Shown: one piece after another, positions 40,376 to 53,004 of the stretch
Layout: every line of letters begins with the position of its first letter
Position numbering within the stretch: position 1 is the stretch's first letter
Assembly (NCBI GenBank): GCA_948567375.1
Contig: OX419755.1
Coordinates: 20,403,001-20,467,000 of the forward strand
DNA: 64,000 nt
Source of the DNA: Lunularia cruciata
Taxonomy: Eukaryota; Streptophyta; Marchantiopsida; Lunulariales; Lunulariaceae
Direction of reading: 5' to 3'
Translations under genes and position numbers: made by a program
The notes under the pieces: generated by a model
The model's input: only the letters and a program-made list of their open reading frames with translations
The model's database searches: none
What the model was told of the DNA's origin: nothing

Positions 40376-41909
40376 CTATACCTCGACACCAAAGTAAGGC
40401 TCTTCTGTGTGCTGGAAGAGGGATGAATAGGCAGCTGGATTGTAAATGGAGCCACCTAGAACTTCGTCACTCGTGGAGTTAGAATGAGAAGGTGAAGGTG
40501 CCTCGTGCTGTGTCAACCCAAACGTAGCAATTCGTCCGTCAAAATCCACTGGTTGGTACATGGCTGAATTGTCTGCTGCTACACCGAGACGATACATTTG
40601 CAGCCACAAGAAACCAGAAAGGAAACGCACAGTGAACCCAGTCACTTGCATCCAAAAGACAAGTTTGAGTGAAAATATGGAAAACCGACCAAAGGTTGAG
40701 TCCTCCTCCTTTTGTCTGCACATGCAACAACGGAGAGAAAACATATTTCATTTCAGTTGACATGCCTGTAACATTTCAAAACGGTCAGCGACGCAATTGA
40801 CCATATGATGATAATTGGTGTCGAAGATACGAATTGCGGTCCCCATCGAAGTTACAAGCTTAATAGATATTGACTGGAAGGTGGTTATTAACACGAAGCG
40901 AAATGCGTTCGTTTTATGACCGTGATTTACCAGCCAATAAGAAGGTTTGAGTAAAAGATCCTTAAGTGGACGTTACCTGAGTCCATTAAATAACCCCAAA
41001 GAACATCATACAACCTAGAAGAACAATATAGCCTGGAGTAACTGGTATCTTCAAGAATTCATTTAGACCTACTACGTCAATTTGATAAAGAAGGTCAAAG
41101 CTGAGGCATTCAGGTATTGAGGGAACTTTCAAGAGCTCAAACATGCTGAAATGTCCATAATTTTGATACCCAATTAAACAAAACTGGAAAACAACAACGA
41201 AGCCAACCACAGGTAAGCCTAAGAATCCAAATCGACATCATAGTTGAGCTTCAGTTAGGAACGCATTCAGGGCTTCTGGAGAGAAAACACATAGTGGAAG
41301 TGTTAATTATAGACGCCCATTTGCTCCTCAATGGTCAAGAAATTTACCTGATTTCGTGAGTGAAGAGAATGAACCAGGCAATGTCAATGACGAGCGCAAA
41401 AGCTAACAGCCCTGCATACGCTCTCCCAAGGGCTTGACTGTGACTTTCGATGGCCACCAAGGCGAACAGAGCAAGAGTCAAATTGGCCACCAGGACTCCC
41501 GTGTATGAAGCACCCAGCGAACCAATCAACGAGCACAGCACCTGGCATATCAACTTCCGAAATCAATCTTCTTCTCTGTAAACCTCTCAAGACGTACTCC
41601 TAAGGATCGTCTACGAAGTAGACACGAATCTGCTGCCCTACTTAAATAACTGACATTGTACCGCAGTCAGACACCAAATTGGGGCCCGATCCATCCACCA
41701 GACGCCTCAAAATCTGCAAGTCTTTGGAAAACGGCGAGAGCTAGAATCTCCCCAGTACCCATAAAACTTGAATCCACCTCTCACTAATGGATGGAGTCAG
41801 GAACCACGTAACCCACCTGCAGATAAAGGAGGACAATGGCGCAGGTTTGAACATCATCGTAGCTCTGGAACCATGCCCTTGCGCCTAGACATCGGCAACA
41901 ACACTGCAT
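40376..41909 (-). CDS. AGTRAP-like four-span membrane protein, three exons
   Basis: Join (minus strand) 41909-41817, 41541-41348 and 40715-40376; all introns have GT/AG ends and phases agree (0, then 2). The product is 208 residues. A Cys-rich start is followed by four predicted membrane spans: TCAIVLLYLQVLCSLIGSLG, then GVLVANLTLALFALVAIES, then AYAGLLAFALVIDIAWFILF, then a fourth after RFSIFSLKLVFWMQ. The cytosolic tail carries DEVLGGSIYNPAAYSSLF, a motif I recall from plant members of the family. The layout matches type-1 angiotensin II receptor-associated protein (AGTRAP), an endomembrane protein in animals; its plant role is unknown to me. The conserved FALVAIES and IAWFILFTHEI stretches make a host gene likely. 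It lies 1.8 kb downstream of the CPP1/CJD1-like gene in the same direction. Confidence 0.75.
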
Positions 41910-43720
41910 TATTCTGCCCCTTAATTGGATTCAATTTAAGTCAAGTCAGTTCAATCTCTTCGCTTTCGTCGTTTCAGTCAAGTCAGTTCAATCTCGTTCA
42001 CTTTCCACTCGTCCTCTTAACACAAAGTGCATCAGAACAATGTGCCTTTCTTCTCTCTTCTTCTTCCTGTTGATAATGATGCCTGGGGAAACTGAGATGA
42101 TAAACATAAGCCAATTCGTTTTGGTCCGGAAATCTTGAAACGGGCAGCATCACACTCGTGGCTTCAATCTCTTTCTCTTCATCGAGAAAGAGATGAAAGA
42201 CATTGAAGCCACTCGAGCGATGGGCCCAGGCCCGGCAGCAAACAGACCAAGCAGCACAACGAGGATATGACACACAACCAAAGTCTTAAGCACTCCCTCC
42301 TCTACGTTGGCAGCCCAGCTTTACCCCCCGACCCCTCGATTGCAGGATTCGACTTCAGGGTGGATCACTGTTCCATCCTTTACTTAGATCTGTTACCCAA
42401 CAAGGAAAGTTAGTAGACTCGGGTATGGACAAGGAGTTGTGATCATTACGTCAAGGGTAACTGCATCCAAACTCACACTTCACCCAAAAAGATTTTAAAG
42501 CTACTGGACCAGGTGGCGCACTAGTCATGACTGCCATCGTGCTGGAACGAATGAATGATGAATGAACTCCTGTCCAATCCACGTCTACTACCGTTTGAAA
42601 CCAGATGTGAGCCTGAGGTTCGGTAAAGCGAAGAAAACCTTTTTAATCCTTTCAGCGACTACTGACAGTGACAGACACTCGGTGCTTTTCAGTGACCATC
42701 GGTGCGTCCAACTTCTGCTGCAGCTGGTTGTGAATCCTTTCGACGAGTAACTTTCCAGGCTTTGAGGTGCCCTACGTGAAGAACAGTTGTGGTAATGGAA
42801 AGGGAGTGATAATGGTTGGTGGGCGAATGCCGTGAACTGTACAAAGATTCATTCGAGATCCTTCAAAGATTCAGTGAGTGGGAAGTGCTGGATTGGTTTC
42901 ATGCTTCGGCACCTTACTATTCCTTTCAGGTCCCGATGATTTTATCAAGTGGGACTGACATTTGCAGCCGACCTTCACTTAATGTGCGAGGAACTTCCTG
43001 ATCGAACAGAAATAGATAAAACAGCGACGGGAAGGCTTCTTTAAGTCAAAGGCAATGTGGGGTGGTTGTACTCCCGCAATCACTCTACGCGATGTGTTGA
43101 TTCAGGAAAATGAAATGTTGTAGCGCTAGGTATTGGGCTGCGAAATCTATCCATCCGCCTTCATTTCCTGGTTTACATCGGGGCTCACGTCCTGGCATAG
43201 CTGCTTTCTCTGTGTTAGTGGCGATGTTGGAGTAAGATGCCTCCAGTTTACTCCACTCCCTTTTGATTCATTGTAGAAACAGACGATTATAACTCCTGAC
43301 GCCCTCAGAAGTGGACCACCGACGTGTGGTCCCTCTCCGCAGCTGCTGAAACCAGGCAGCACTGAGAAGTTGGATCACATGCCTAAGCTCACAGCCTTTT
43401 GAGGGATGAACAGTAAGAGACCAAGGAGAACAATCAGGAGAAACGTTTTACAACCACAGACGAATCTCCTTCCGACATTTTCATTTCTCGTTCAAGGAAA
43501 GAGATGTTATGTAGGCCGCCCAACTACAGCCTTATACTTGACACGACACAACACTATCGTAAGTTGATACGCTACACGCTTCCCGACTAATAATACTCTC
43601 ATCATCGAAAACTCCTCCACATTAAGGAGTTAAGCTACTAACACCGGCCGTCCGGAACCTCCGAGCAAAGCTGCTGGTAAGACCATGGGATGTGAAGAAA
43701 AATTCTGGTTCTTAAATAGC
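41910..43720. other. intergenic spacer between two minus-strand genes
   Basis: Holds the presumed promoter of the AGTRAP-like gene. CT- and CTTC-rich patches occur near 41930-42070, directly upstream of the start codon on the minus strand, and a strong hairpin lies at 42158-42212. No further gene is supported. Confidence 0.45.
42158..42212. repeat. long bulged hairpin
   Basis: GTGGCTTCAA (42158-42167) plus TCTCTTTCTC (42168-42177) pair with GAGAAAGAGA (42184-42193) and TTGAAGCCAC (42203-42212). That is 20 perfect pairs interrupted by a one-sided 9-base bulge, with a 6-base loop. Confidence 0.85.
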
Positions 43721-46700
43721 TCATCTCAAAAACGAACCAGTAAAAAACAGCAGGACAGAGGTTGTGATCGTAACAAAAAGCTCCTGCATGGAAAGCAAGT
43801 GGTAATGCAGAAGGTGAGATTCGAGAAGGAAACCTCAAAAGTCAAGTCTCACACAAAAGACCACATAGACTACCGGTAACCACGAATCCCCAACATCATG
43901 AACAACGCGGTTCTTTTAAGCACTCCGGTAATCAGACTTACTTGACTATTAATTAATTCTCGAGGAATCATAGCACCCGCAAGCTCAATCGCGTTCAGAA
44001 TCCCAGTAAATGCCTGCAGAGAACGATGATAAAAGACTCAGTTACTGCAGTACACTCAATCCTCTATGACCAGCGTATCAACTAAACACCCTTTGTTGAC
44101 GCATGATAGTAATAATTTCCTGTGCTCAAACTTCTTAAAATGAGCTATTTGTTTTCAACCAAAATGTCGTCCCCGGAAGTTAATTGCAGTAGTTTAAGCG
44201 AATTACAGTAAGCAACAGTGGTCATCCTGAACTTGTTGAAACTTTTCAGCATACAATCAGATCCAAAGGAGTTGAGTAAATACCAAAGAAGCAATAGCTA
44301 CACAGCTGAAAACCAGGGCAAGAGTTCGAAGAAGCCTCTTCCCGTTTTGTTGTCGTCTCTTCGAATCTGCACCTTCGCCTCCATCCTCCTCCTAGAACAT
44401 ATATAGAGCCACCACTAGGAAAGTATTCAGGCACAAGTAGGACACTGCCTAAGATAGTCGTAAGCAGACCACCGAATCATAAATTGAGATCTGTTTACAT
44501 CTCCACGACACAAAAGGTAACAACCTATGTCAAAGATCTTAAAGTGGCGAGCAGAATGAGAATTCTAAGATGATGTAGTGAACGTAAACATGTTCGTCAA
44601 GGATATAGGTTAAAAACAGACGTAAATACCTCACTGCTGCTGAAAGAACTGGTAGGAGGCTCATACTCTTTCAGTTTCAGGAACAACCGGAATGCATATG
44701 CAAATATCACAAATTGTAGTGGCTTCCATTCTGCTACTTGGACTACACCTATCCAAATAGCCTGCACCCATAGGATAAAGTACCACTGGGTAAGTGATTC
44801 CAGCATAGTTTCCAAGGTTTACTGTCCACCAACCTCGCCGGTCCAAATAGGTTAGATGTCCATAAGTATGAGTTCCTTCATTAATCTCACGAACAAAGTC
44901 TAGCTTAAAGTAAGTCGCTACTTCAAGCGAATTTTAACAAGACAGCCGCATGTCGAGTTCACAAGCAAAATAACCTTAGGAAAACTCATCCGGATAAATC
45001 CGTGCACAAAGAGTACAAGACTCACAATCAACGCTGAGCCTGCAAGATTGATGAGTATATCATTCTTCGAGCTCTTAGCGAACCTGTAAAATATTTCTTT
45101 GAGTTAGAGATTGTGTATCATGTTTGGCCTACCGTGTAGCCAGAATAGATAAATCCGACGCACTAACTACTGGATTTTGTAGAACATCAATTCTTCTACC
45201 GGATGACTCAATGGAAGGCATCATTCTCTCGAAGTATTAAAACATCCTGAGCTTTGGTGACCAGTATACGACGGCCCAGTTCTGGTGACAGATAACAAGA
45301 AAGGACCAGGTTACCATACTTTGGACCCCAAGGAAAAAAATTCCGCTTGTCAGCATACTTAATCTCCTTCGGTACCTGAGCAGAAAAGAAAGTAAAAATT
45401 GCTTTAGTGGTGTTGTGAGATAATAGCGAACTCTGTGATTAATACGTGTCGTGTGCACTGCATTTACGAGGTAGTTGACACCAAATGCGCCAAAGTTTCT
45501 CGACTGGTACAAAGAAAGATGATAAGGGCAGTCAATGAGGAGCGAAAGTAAACAACCCTACCTCAAAATCGCCCATTGTACGCCCCTTCTTCCGGTTACT
45601 CAGTTGGGCCATCAACAACTTATCATATGCTCTTTCGAACTGTAAAAGAATACAATATCCAACTCATGTCAGCGCACATACGGAGTTCATGAGCAGGAAA
45701 TAAAACAAAAGTTCCGTACTTGGAGTGTATTTGAACCAAAGCACGACCTCAAATTACAGACATCCGCCGGATGATCATACTCCAGGATCCACACCACCAC
45801 GCCAAAACCTTCCGCTTGGGGTATCACGCTAGAATAACATGATAACCCTATCAAAAACTGTGTATACCTTATATTTGTGCGCAAACTTAACAGGTTACTT
45901 ACTCGAGCCATCGCAGCCTCATCACCTCTCCTTTCGGCATCTCTATGTCTCCTGGTATACGTAGACTTGATAGCATCAAACTTCTCGAAAGGAGTAACTC
46001 CGAGCACCTGCAGAGGAGACGTAAACTTTCACAACAGAGAACCAGCCAACAGAGGGTCTGCTCTAGGAAATCTAAAATCTATGGACTAGAGAAAGAGCTA
46101 CCCTTACTGCACCAGTAATCTTTTCCACTGTACCTTGATCACAATTATATACTTCTTTAGACAAGCAACCCCATCATAGAAGATTACAAACCTTGTTTTG
46201 AAATTGATAAGAAGGTAATTACTGGTACTTACTGTACAGAAAAAAAGCGACACTGAGACCCGTAGTGCAGTCTACTGTACAAAGCCTTTTCACCCCACCT
46301 ATCGTCATTCTGAAATCATGGATTTGCAGCCCGCTCCCATAACTGTGCTGGCCGCAGTAAAATTTTAAGTCAAAACCGTACCTGGTAAGGACTCTCGTCG
46401 TCAGCAGGCTGCTCCCCAGCAGAACTAGCGCCGGCTGCACTACAATTTATGTTTAAGTGCCTCGTTGTCACTCTGCTCTCTCTGTACATACGCCGGAGAG
46501 AAGATATATGACGATCCGTTCTTACTTAAATCCAAATTCTTCTTTTCCTTCAAATATAACCGCAAGAGCTGGGCCTATTCCGAGGAAACAAGCAGTGTGG
46601 AAAAAACGCAATTTTTATTCCCTGGGCTTAACGCGTAATCTCGTCAACGTTAACAACGAGGTGTCACGCAGCTCAGCAAATTAGTTCCAAGATTGATCGG

Positions 46701-46962
46701 TCACGGAAATGGCAACACCAAACCTCTAGGAGTGCCCAAGGACACAGCGAGACAATGGTACAAGCTTCGGGGGTTTTAAAGGATAGGGTTTAAAGAATTA
46801 CTCCGCTCACCTCGGGGCATTGCAGTGCAGAGAAGTTCTCAGAAACTGCTGCTGAACTCCACTCTTGAAAGCAAGCGACGCTTGTGCGCTAAAGAATCTA
46901 TGAATTCGACAATTCGAAGCCACCAATTGCGGTGCTAATGTGGAATGTGCAATGGTTGCCAT
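43721..46962 (-). CDS. plastid CPP1/CJD1-like protein (DUF3353), J-like domain plus membrane spans, ten exons
   Basis: Join (minus strand) 46962-46811, 46439-46382, 46007-45903, 45639-45562, 45375-45320, 45083-45026, 44761-44630, 44391-44284, 44013-43942 and 43783-43721; every junction has GT/AG and the frame is continuous, giving 293 residues. Residues 1-50 are S/A/Q/R-rich and acid-poor, like a plastid transit peptide. A J-like domain follows (about 68-130: PYQVLGVTPFEKFDAIKSTY, then ERAYDKLLMAQLSNRKKG) without an HPD motif, then KEIKYADKRNFFPWGPK and about four membrane spans, ending in SFLR. This matches the Arabidopsis DUF3353 proteins At3g51140 and CJD1 as I remember them. The best known member, CPP1, stabilises protochlorophyllide oxidoreductase; CJD1 affects plastid fatty acid composition. 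Which paralogue this is cannot be settled here. Confidence 0.9.
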
Positions 46963-47439
46963 TTTCGACGATTTCAAAAACCAGTATCAGAGGCAAAATT
47001 GAATCTCTCCGTTTCCCACCTACCTGGAAACCATAATTGGGCAGTAAATCTAAATTTTGAGTGATAGGAAAACAACCAAAAAACCGAGATAGCTCCGGTT
47101 GCCCAGCGTATACGACTCAGTTTTCTCCTACTGATACGACGAATCCACGACCAATTGACCCCACTTGGGAGTAATATCGCCTTGAGATGGGAATGTAATG
47201 TTATCCTTTAGCTGATTACGAAGATGGTGCTGGTACCGTATAGTGGCCGATATAAGAACTACAGTTCTATTACCTTTCATTCCGCACCTCACAAGAACTT
47301 TGCTGAGATATCGGCATTCGGGGGGGAAGAACACTCGGTTTGCAAAATGCGAAATGGATGTCAAAGTTTTGCTTAAAAAGTTAAATGAAAAGACCAATGG
47401 AAACGTATATTTAATATATGGATGAGTATGTTGGATATA

Positions 47440-50400
47440 CATTGATAACTTTTGATCAAAATAAACTTATGTGTGACTTTCATGATAATTCGAAAATGAT
47501 TCTAAAATAAATTTTATTAAAAATTCCTAAGAAATAATCTCAGCAATTTTTATGTATATAAAAGCTTTTCATAATTATTAAATACTCACATGTGAAGTCT
47601 TTATTATGCAGAGTGAGAAGGATGGAAATTAAGTTAAGTTAACGATACTTTGAAAAAGGAATGAAATATACGTGTAAATGAATAGAAAACTAAATACTAA
47701 ACTTTATTTTTAATAATTAATAATAGTATAATCATATATTTAATCAAAACTTTTTTAATTTTCTTAAAGACATTAGAATTAGAAGGATTATTTTAGGTGC
47801 TTTTATAATCTTGGAAATTATAATATATCTATATACTATAGTGTAGAACTTTCTAACGTGTGTAAAATTTTAGTTAAAATCTAGTTATGATTCTCAAGTC
47901 TTTTTTAAGAAAGATTGCTATACATATTACTTTATTGTAACAAGTGCGATATATGATTAAATGGTTTTTCTTTCACATTATACGGTGAGGTGTTTCTGCC
48001 CTATCGGTAAAACAAAACTCATGACACCAAGTTGAAATCATACTCCAAACTTTATAAATGTAAAATCACCACTATTAGAATCATTATACAAGACAAACAT
48101 AATGAAATAAATTCATAATTTTATGTGATAAAAAATTGAGAAATTCATGAATCTTGGCGTAACTTCTCGTTAAGCTCTCTAGATAACTCTCAGTTATTAA
48201 GATATTTTTTACCAATTGATAAGAGAAAAACTAAACCATTAATACTCTTTCAATGAAATTTAATAATAAGTATTAAACAAAGATAAAATGATCTCAACAA
48301 GTATATTATGAGTATATCAATCAATAAAATTATTAAAGACTTTATCAAAGACAAGACAATGTTTTGGAGAACAAGAATGAGAGTAAAAGGCAACTTGATA
48401 TTTGTATTTTTTCGAATTTACAGTTTCTAGGATTAAATGTTTACACTTTACTCTCCAAATAACTTTTCTTGACTTCTTTAATCTGATGAGGATGTGAATG
48501 AATTTATATTTACTATACAATTTTCTCTGAAATGGTGCAGATCATTTCTTCAATTTTTGTAAAATATTTTCTTTTATCATAATATTTTAGAATTTAGAAA
48601 AAATGAACTCTTTATAATTAGAAGAACTACGTGAAAACGATCTCGGATAGAATAATAGAAAGAAATATGTTTTGCAATACTTTGCAAACCAAGATTATAT
48701 ACTTTTCTTTGTCATATGACTCCTTCTCTAGGTTCCATTTTTTAAACATAATTTTACATTAGATAATACAAGTTTATCTGATCCAAAAATTACAGATGCA
48801 ATCTAAGCTTCTCATGCTACGTTGCAGCTTGCTAAAAAAACTTTGATAAAGATTGCAGCTTTCTAATATTGTAACCAGATTTCATTTTAGATATATGTAT
48901 AATCTAGGTACTTATATTTTAACTTCGCTCATATAATAATTTATATTTAGTTTGAGAATTCATATTCACAACATATTTGATTGGTATCAATGTGGAATTC
49001 TTTTTTTAAATACTTATCTTCCTATATAAATATAAGAATTCTCATTTAGAAAATCCCAAATATCTTTTAAGGAAGTTGATTAATAAAAAAAAAGTACTTT
49101 TTTTACAAGAGACTTCTCTTTCTTGGTGTCTTATTTTCTTTTAGTTTTGTATACAAGCATAAGTTGAAAATTTAATTATAGTTATAAAATCTGTAAATGA
49201 TCAAAACATGAATTATAAAATTTAATGAATATGTCATAAAAATAAAAATTACAATTCTACAAAGAGTGATGATTTCTTATAAATAAATACTATCTTATTA
49301 ATATTATATTATAAAGTTAAATAGATTATTACAATAAGAGATGAGCATTCAATTAATTTTTTAAGTAATTATCACAAATTGATTTTCAATACATTTTGTA
49401 TATATTAACTTCAAAGGTGAATAAATGTCTTATTAATGAAAATATCACCTTCCATCATTAAAATATGATAATTCTTCTTGTAACCTCTATAGCCACCACC
49501 TCATTAACATTCTCATCTACATCTACCTCCTCAACCTCAATGTCTCCATCCATCCATCATATTAACTTAAAATACAATTATCTTATAAAGAACTAAGTTA
49601 ATTATGAAATTGAAAGTTATGAGAAATACTCGTGTGAAGAGAGTGGAAACAAAAGGAGGTTTCAATTGTGCTTTTTTGGAGTTCCATAAAGGTCCCACGA
49701 TTTTACAAGAAGTGTTGTAAAAGTTTATGGGATGGGCATAGGTGATACTCTAGAAATGTTATGGGTTGTGACTCATAGTTTTAAAAAGGTTACAGGTCAT
49801 CTTTTTCATGAGCCATAAATTCATATGGGATTCAAGGGGATTACAAGACATTATTGCAAACTTTAATTACTCCTCCATGTAACTCCAATTTGAATTGAAT
49901 TTGAAATTCTACCTCAATTGACACATCTCTCTCCCACTTTCCAAATATCCTTGATCTTGCTTGCATTTTTGGTCGTATGTGAGCTTCAAAGAGGTTTGTT
50001 GTTGTCACTATTCCCAAGAGGTTTGTATCACACATGAAATTTGAAGGTCATGAGAGGTTTACATATCACATGAAGTTCAAAGGTTGTAAGAGTTATAAGC
50101 TATAAATTTGGAGATAGGAAATTTAGTATAGTATGAAGGAATAGAATTTGGGGTTGGGAATCTCCTTTCCACAATGCCATACCAAGGTACTCAAAAAATT
50201 TTCAAAAAATAAATAATAGGACTTGTGTGCTTCCAAATAGCTAATCGGTTGAGCTAAGAGGAATGGACCAATGATGAATGGATTGAATCTTCTTTGGATG
50301 CTTGGGACTCTTAACGAGAATGGAGTGAAAAAGAGGACGTAGATCATTGGGAAAAACTTTCCAAATGATGGGAATTTATACACAATGGCAACATATATTT

Positions 50401-50560
50401 GAAGTATAGGATTCAATCTTCTTGTAGCATTGAATTTGTGTATAAATTTTTCACTATACTTGATCTTCTTGCTTTCATACAACTTGTGAGGATAGATATG
50501 GATTCTTTTTTGGCATTGGTGTACCTTCTCAAAGTGTTGAAATGTTGAATGATGTGTTGA
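47440..50560. other. very AT-rich block, no gene seen
   Basis: Base composition changes abruptly at about 47430 to long A/T runs with almost no G/C islands. The 148-codon minus-strand open frame at 50123-50569 is rich in F, Y, I and K, as expected by chance in such DNA, and has no domain. A pyrimidine-rich patch (CCACCACCTC, CCATCCATCC) lies at about 49490-49560, and an imperfect 37-bp direct repeat (CACATGAARTTYRAAGGT) at about 50030-50090. Confidence 0.5.
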
Positions 50561-51480
50561 AAGTGTCACGCTATTTGTAGTGTCGCATCGTAGATTGCTT
50601 GGACACTGGAGTTCTAGTGATAGTAGTTTGAGTTATTTCAGTAGTTTCTTAGAGACTACTTTCCGACGGTCAGATTTTGTGTTTGGGGTATTGACTTCAT
50701 GGTGGGGCTTATCGTCACTTTGCACCATTTGCACCGTCAAGTGTGCCATTAGAAGGACCATTAGGGTTTCAGATCTAGCTCGAGTCCAGGGGTATACTTT
50801 TGAAGTGTAGCTCTAGAGAGCTCACTTCTCTGATGTTGAGCCTTCGGGTTCTTGGCTATGGTGGACAAAGGCAAGCGAGTGTCACCTGGATTCTCTTAGC
50901 TAGAGTGGGTGTGGCTTGACAATAATTAGTGCTTAGTTGTTGGCAGTTTATAGAGTGACAAATCAAGTACTGATCTAAGTTGAGTGGATTCAAGAGTTGT
51001 AAACAATCTGATTACATCAGAGAAGTGAAATCAAGGGGAAATCAGGCGCAAGAACTTTGAGTGTTTGTGGTATCTCCAAGCTCGGATTTTGGGGGAGGTT
51101 CAAAGTGGTAAGAAGAAAGGCCTCATTTGGCATTTAGAGGGTTCGAAGTATAGGGTTGTGGGCTATGAAAGGCTATGAAGGGCCAGCAAGCCAGCTTGTT
51201 GGCGTGAGGCTAGCTAGTTTAGAGTAGATCTTGGTCATTGGTTGGAAAAATCTGCCTTTCCTGCTAGATTGTGCATAGCAGGGTTTGACCCCTAGATCTC
51301 TTGTTCCTAGACTGGTGCCCTAGCCAACTGGTCCACCCTCACTTGTTGTCCTAGTGAGTGTGCCACTATTATCTATACACTTGTAGCTTTGGCTAGGAGA
51401 GGCTATTTGATCCCATTCTTGGTGATCCTAGGAGCTTAGGACTTAGATACAAACTTCTCTTATGTCAAATGCCGAATGGT
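50561..51480 (+). repeat. probable 5' LTR/leader of the older Ty3/gypsy element (ends not resolved)
   Basis: The block begins with a TGTCACG-like start near 50564 and lies directly upstream of the decayed gag. At 51477-51492 the sequence TGGTGGCAGAGTCGG resembles a tRNA primer-binding site next to an LTR end. The matching 3' LTR would lie outside the window, so the ends cannot be confirmed. Confidence 0.3.
51278..51340 (-). other. tRNA-like sequence (SINE head or tRNA relic)
   Basis: The minus strand reads with A-box-like GTGGACCAGTTGGCTAGGGC, an anticodon-arm-like middle and a B-box-like GGGGTCAAACCCTGC. The 5' and 3' acceptor arms do not pair, so it is not a functional tRNA. It may be a tRNA-derived SINE head or a relic captured in the surrounding LTR. 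Confidence 0.3.
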
Positions 51481-51988
51481 GGCAGAGTCGGTCCTGTGTT
51501 GTTTTATGAGATGGAAGGTTTTTGTTTAGATTTCTTGTAATTGGATCCCCTCCATTCTCTACTTCTTGTTTGTGCACCATGTTTATGTGAGGTGCCCTAA
51601 CTTGTGAGCGTTGGTGCTATGGTGTGCTCTTGATAGTGAAGTTGGAGTAATGACCAGTCAGACTATCTTTGTTTCTCTCCGATGAGGCTAGAAGTGATGA
51701 CCGGTAGATCATGAGAGTGCATGTTGTGATGGCAGGTTATAGGTTGCTCTTTCTCTTAGTGTAGTTATCACGGTTAGAGTTACATTAGTGGGTGGTGCTT
51801 AGTTGGTATTGGCACTTGGTGGGGTACTTGCGGTTGTAGTTTGTGGTTCCTATTTGATGTTGCAGTTTACAATTGCAATTACTTTATCACGATGGAGTTC
51901 TTTGGGGATTCCAGAGGAGATAGCTCTGCAGTATGCAATAGGTTTACTCAAAGTGGTACTTTGTATCAACCTGTATCTTAGGTCCCAA

Positions 51989-52882
51989 TGAGGGAGGAGA
52001 TTGACTTTGAGTTGGAGTTTGACACAAGAGTTGATTCAATTGAGAGTGCACTTGGTGTGTCTGCATCGTTGTTGTGGGACATGGACAAGATTTATGGGGC
52101 CTCCAAAGGCCCTAGGCATTACTCTAGTACAATGGTACCATTGAGTTAGATGACTTCATCCAGGGGTTTGGTAGTTGATGTGATCTGCACTACATGCAGA
52201 ACCCAACTTTGTTTACACCCTTCGTGGCATGGAAGGGGTTGTTTCAACATCTAGAGGGTCCGCCAATGGATGACTACCATGAGTTCAGGAGAGCTCATTT
52301 GGAGGAGATCAAGTTATGGAGATAGCATTGGTTTCCAAACTATATCTCTATCACTTCAGGTTTTGTGGCAAGGAGTAGATTGGCTGTACCTATGAGTTCT
52401 AGCTTGAGTAGTGTTAGTGGAGCTAGTGGAGGTGCACTAGTTGGAGATAGTGCTTCTATGAGTGGAGGTACCATTGCAAGAGGTGGTGTGGTACCAGGGT
52501 TTAACCCCATGGTGGAGTTCTTCTAGTGTTTGAGGCAGAACTACTAGGGAGTGCGGACTGACAAGCTAAGGAGCTTGCAAGAGTTCCAATGGAAGGCTGG
52601 AGAGAGCCTATGCAAGGCATACACTTGCATGAGGCAGCTGATCAGTTTCACTCAAGGAGTTACTGAGGCCTACGCAGTCCAGTTTTGGTATGGGATACTG
52701 GACATGGAGTTGCAATGTAGAGTTTGTGATGTTATGTTGTTACAAGCTACTTCATCTACTTTGGCAGTGGTCTTTGGTTTGGCTAAGCATATTGAGCTCA
52801 ACATGGTGGAGGAGAGAGTGGTGACATATGGATTTAGTAAGGAGACCTCATCCACAACTGTTACTTCTTCTAGAGTGCAGTA
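51989..52882 (+). pseudogene. gag of the older Ty3/gypsy element, broken
   Basis: The start MREEIDFELEFDTRVDSI is followed, after frame changes, by LFTPFVAWKGLFQHLEGPP and HEFRRAHLEEIKLW, then, after stops near 52320 and 52530, by SLQEFQWKAGESLCKAYTCM to a stop at 52881-52883. The long helical middle with repeated Trp/Phe and the position before a CCHC knuckle are typical of Ty3/gypsy capsid proteins. At least four inactivating changes are visible. Confidence 0.7.
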
Positions 52883-53004
52883 GAGTGCACCACACCCAAT
52901 TGGTTTTTGAGGACAAGGTAGACAGCTCAAATCCTATGGAGCAAGTGGAAGGCCTAGTGAAGTTAGACCCTTACTTTCATTTTTGGGTCAATAGTAACCA
53001 GTGA

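Noticed and set aside
40986-41210. 74-codon hydrophobic open frame on the minus strand
   Set aside because: It lies wholly within the second intron of the AGTRAP-like gene and cannot be joined in frame with its exons.
50123-50569. 148-codon minus-strand open frame
   Set aside because: Composition (F, Y, I, K) is what AT-rich DNA gives by chance; no domain or homologous pattern.
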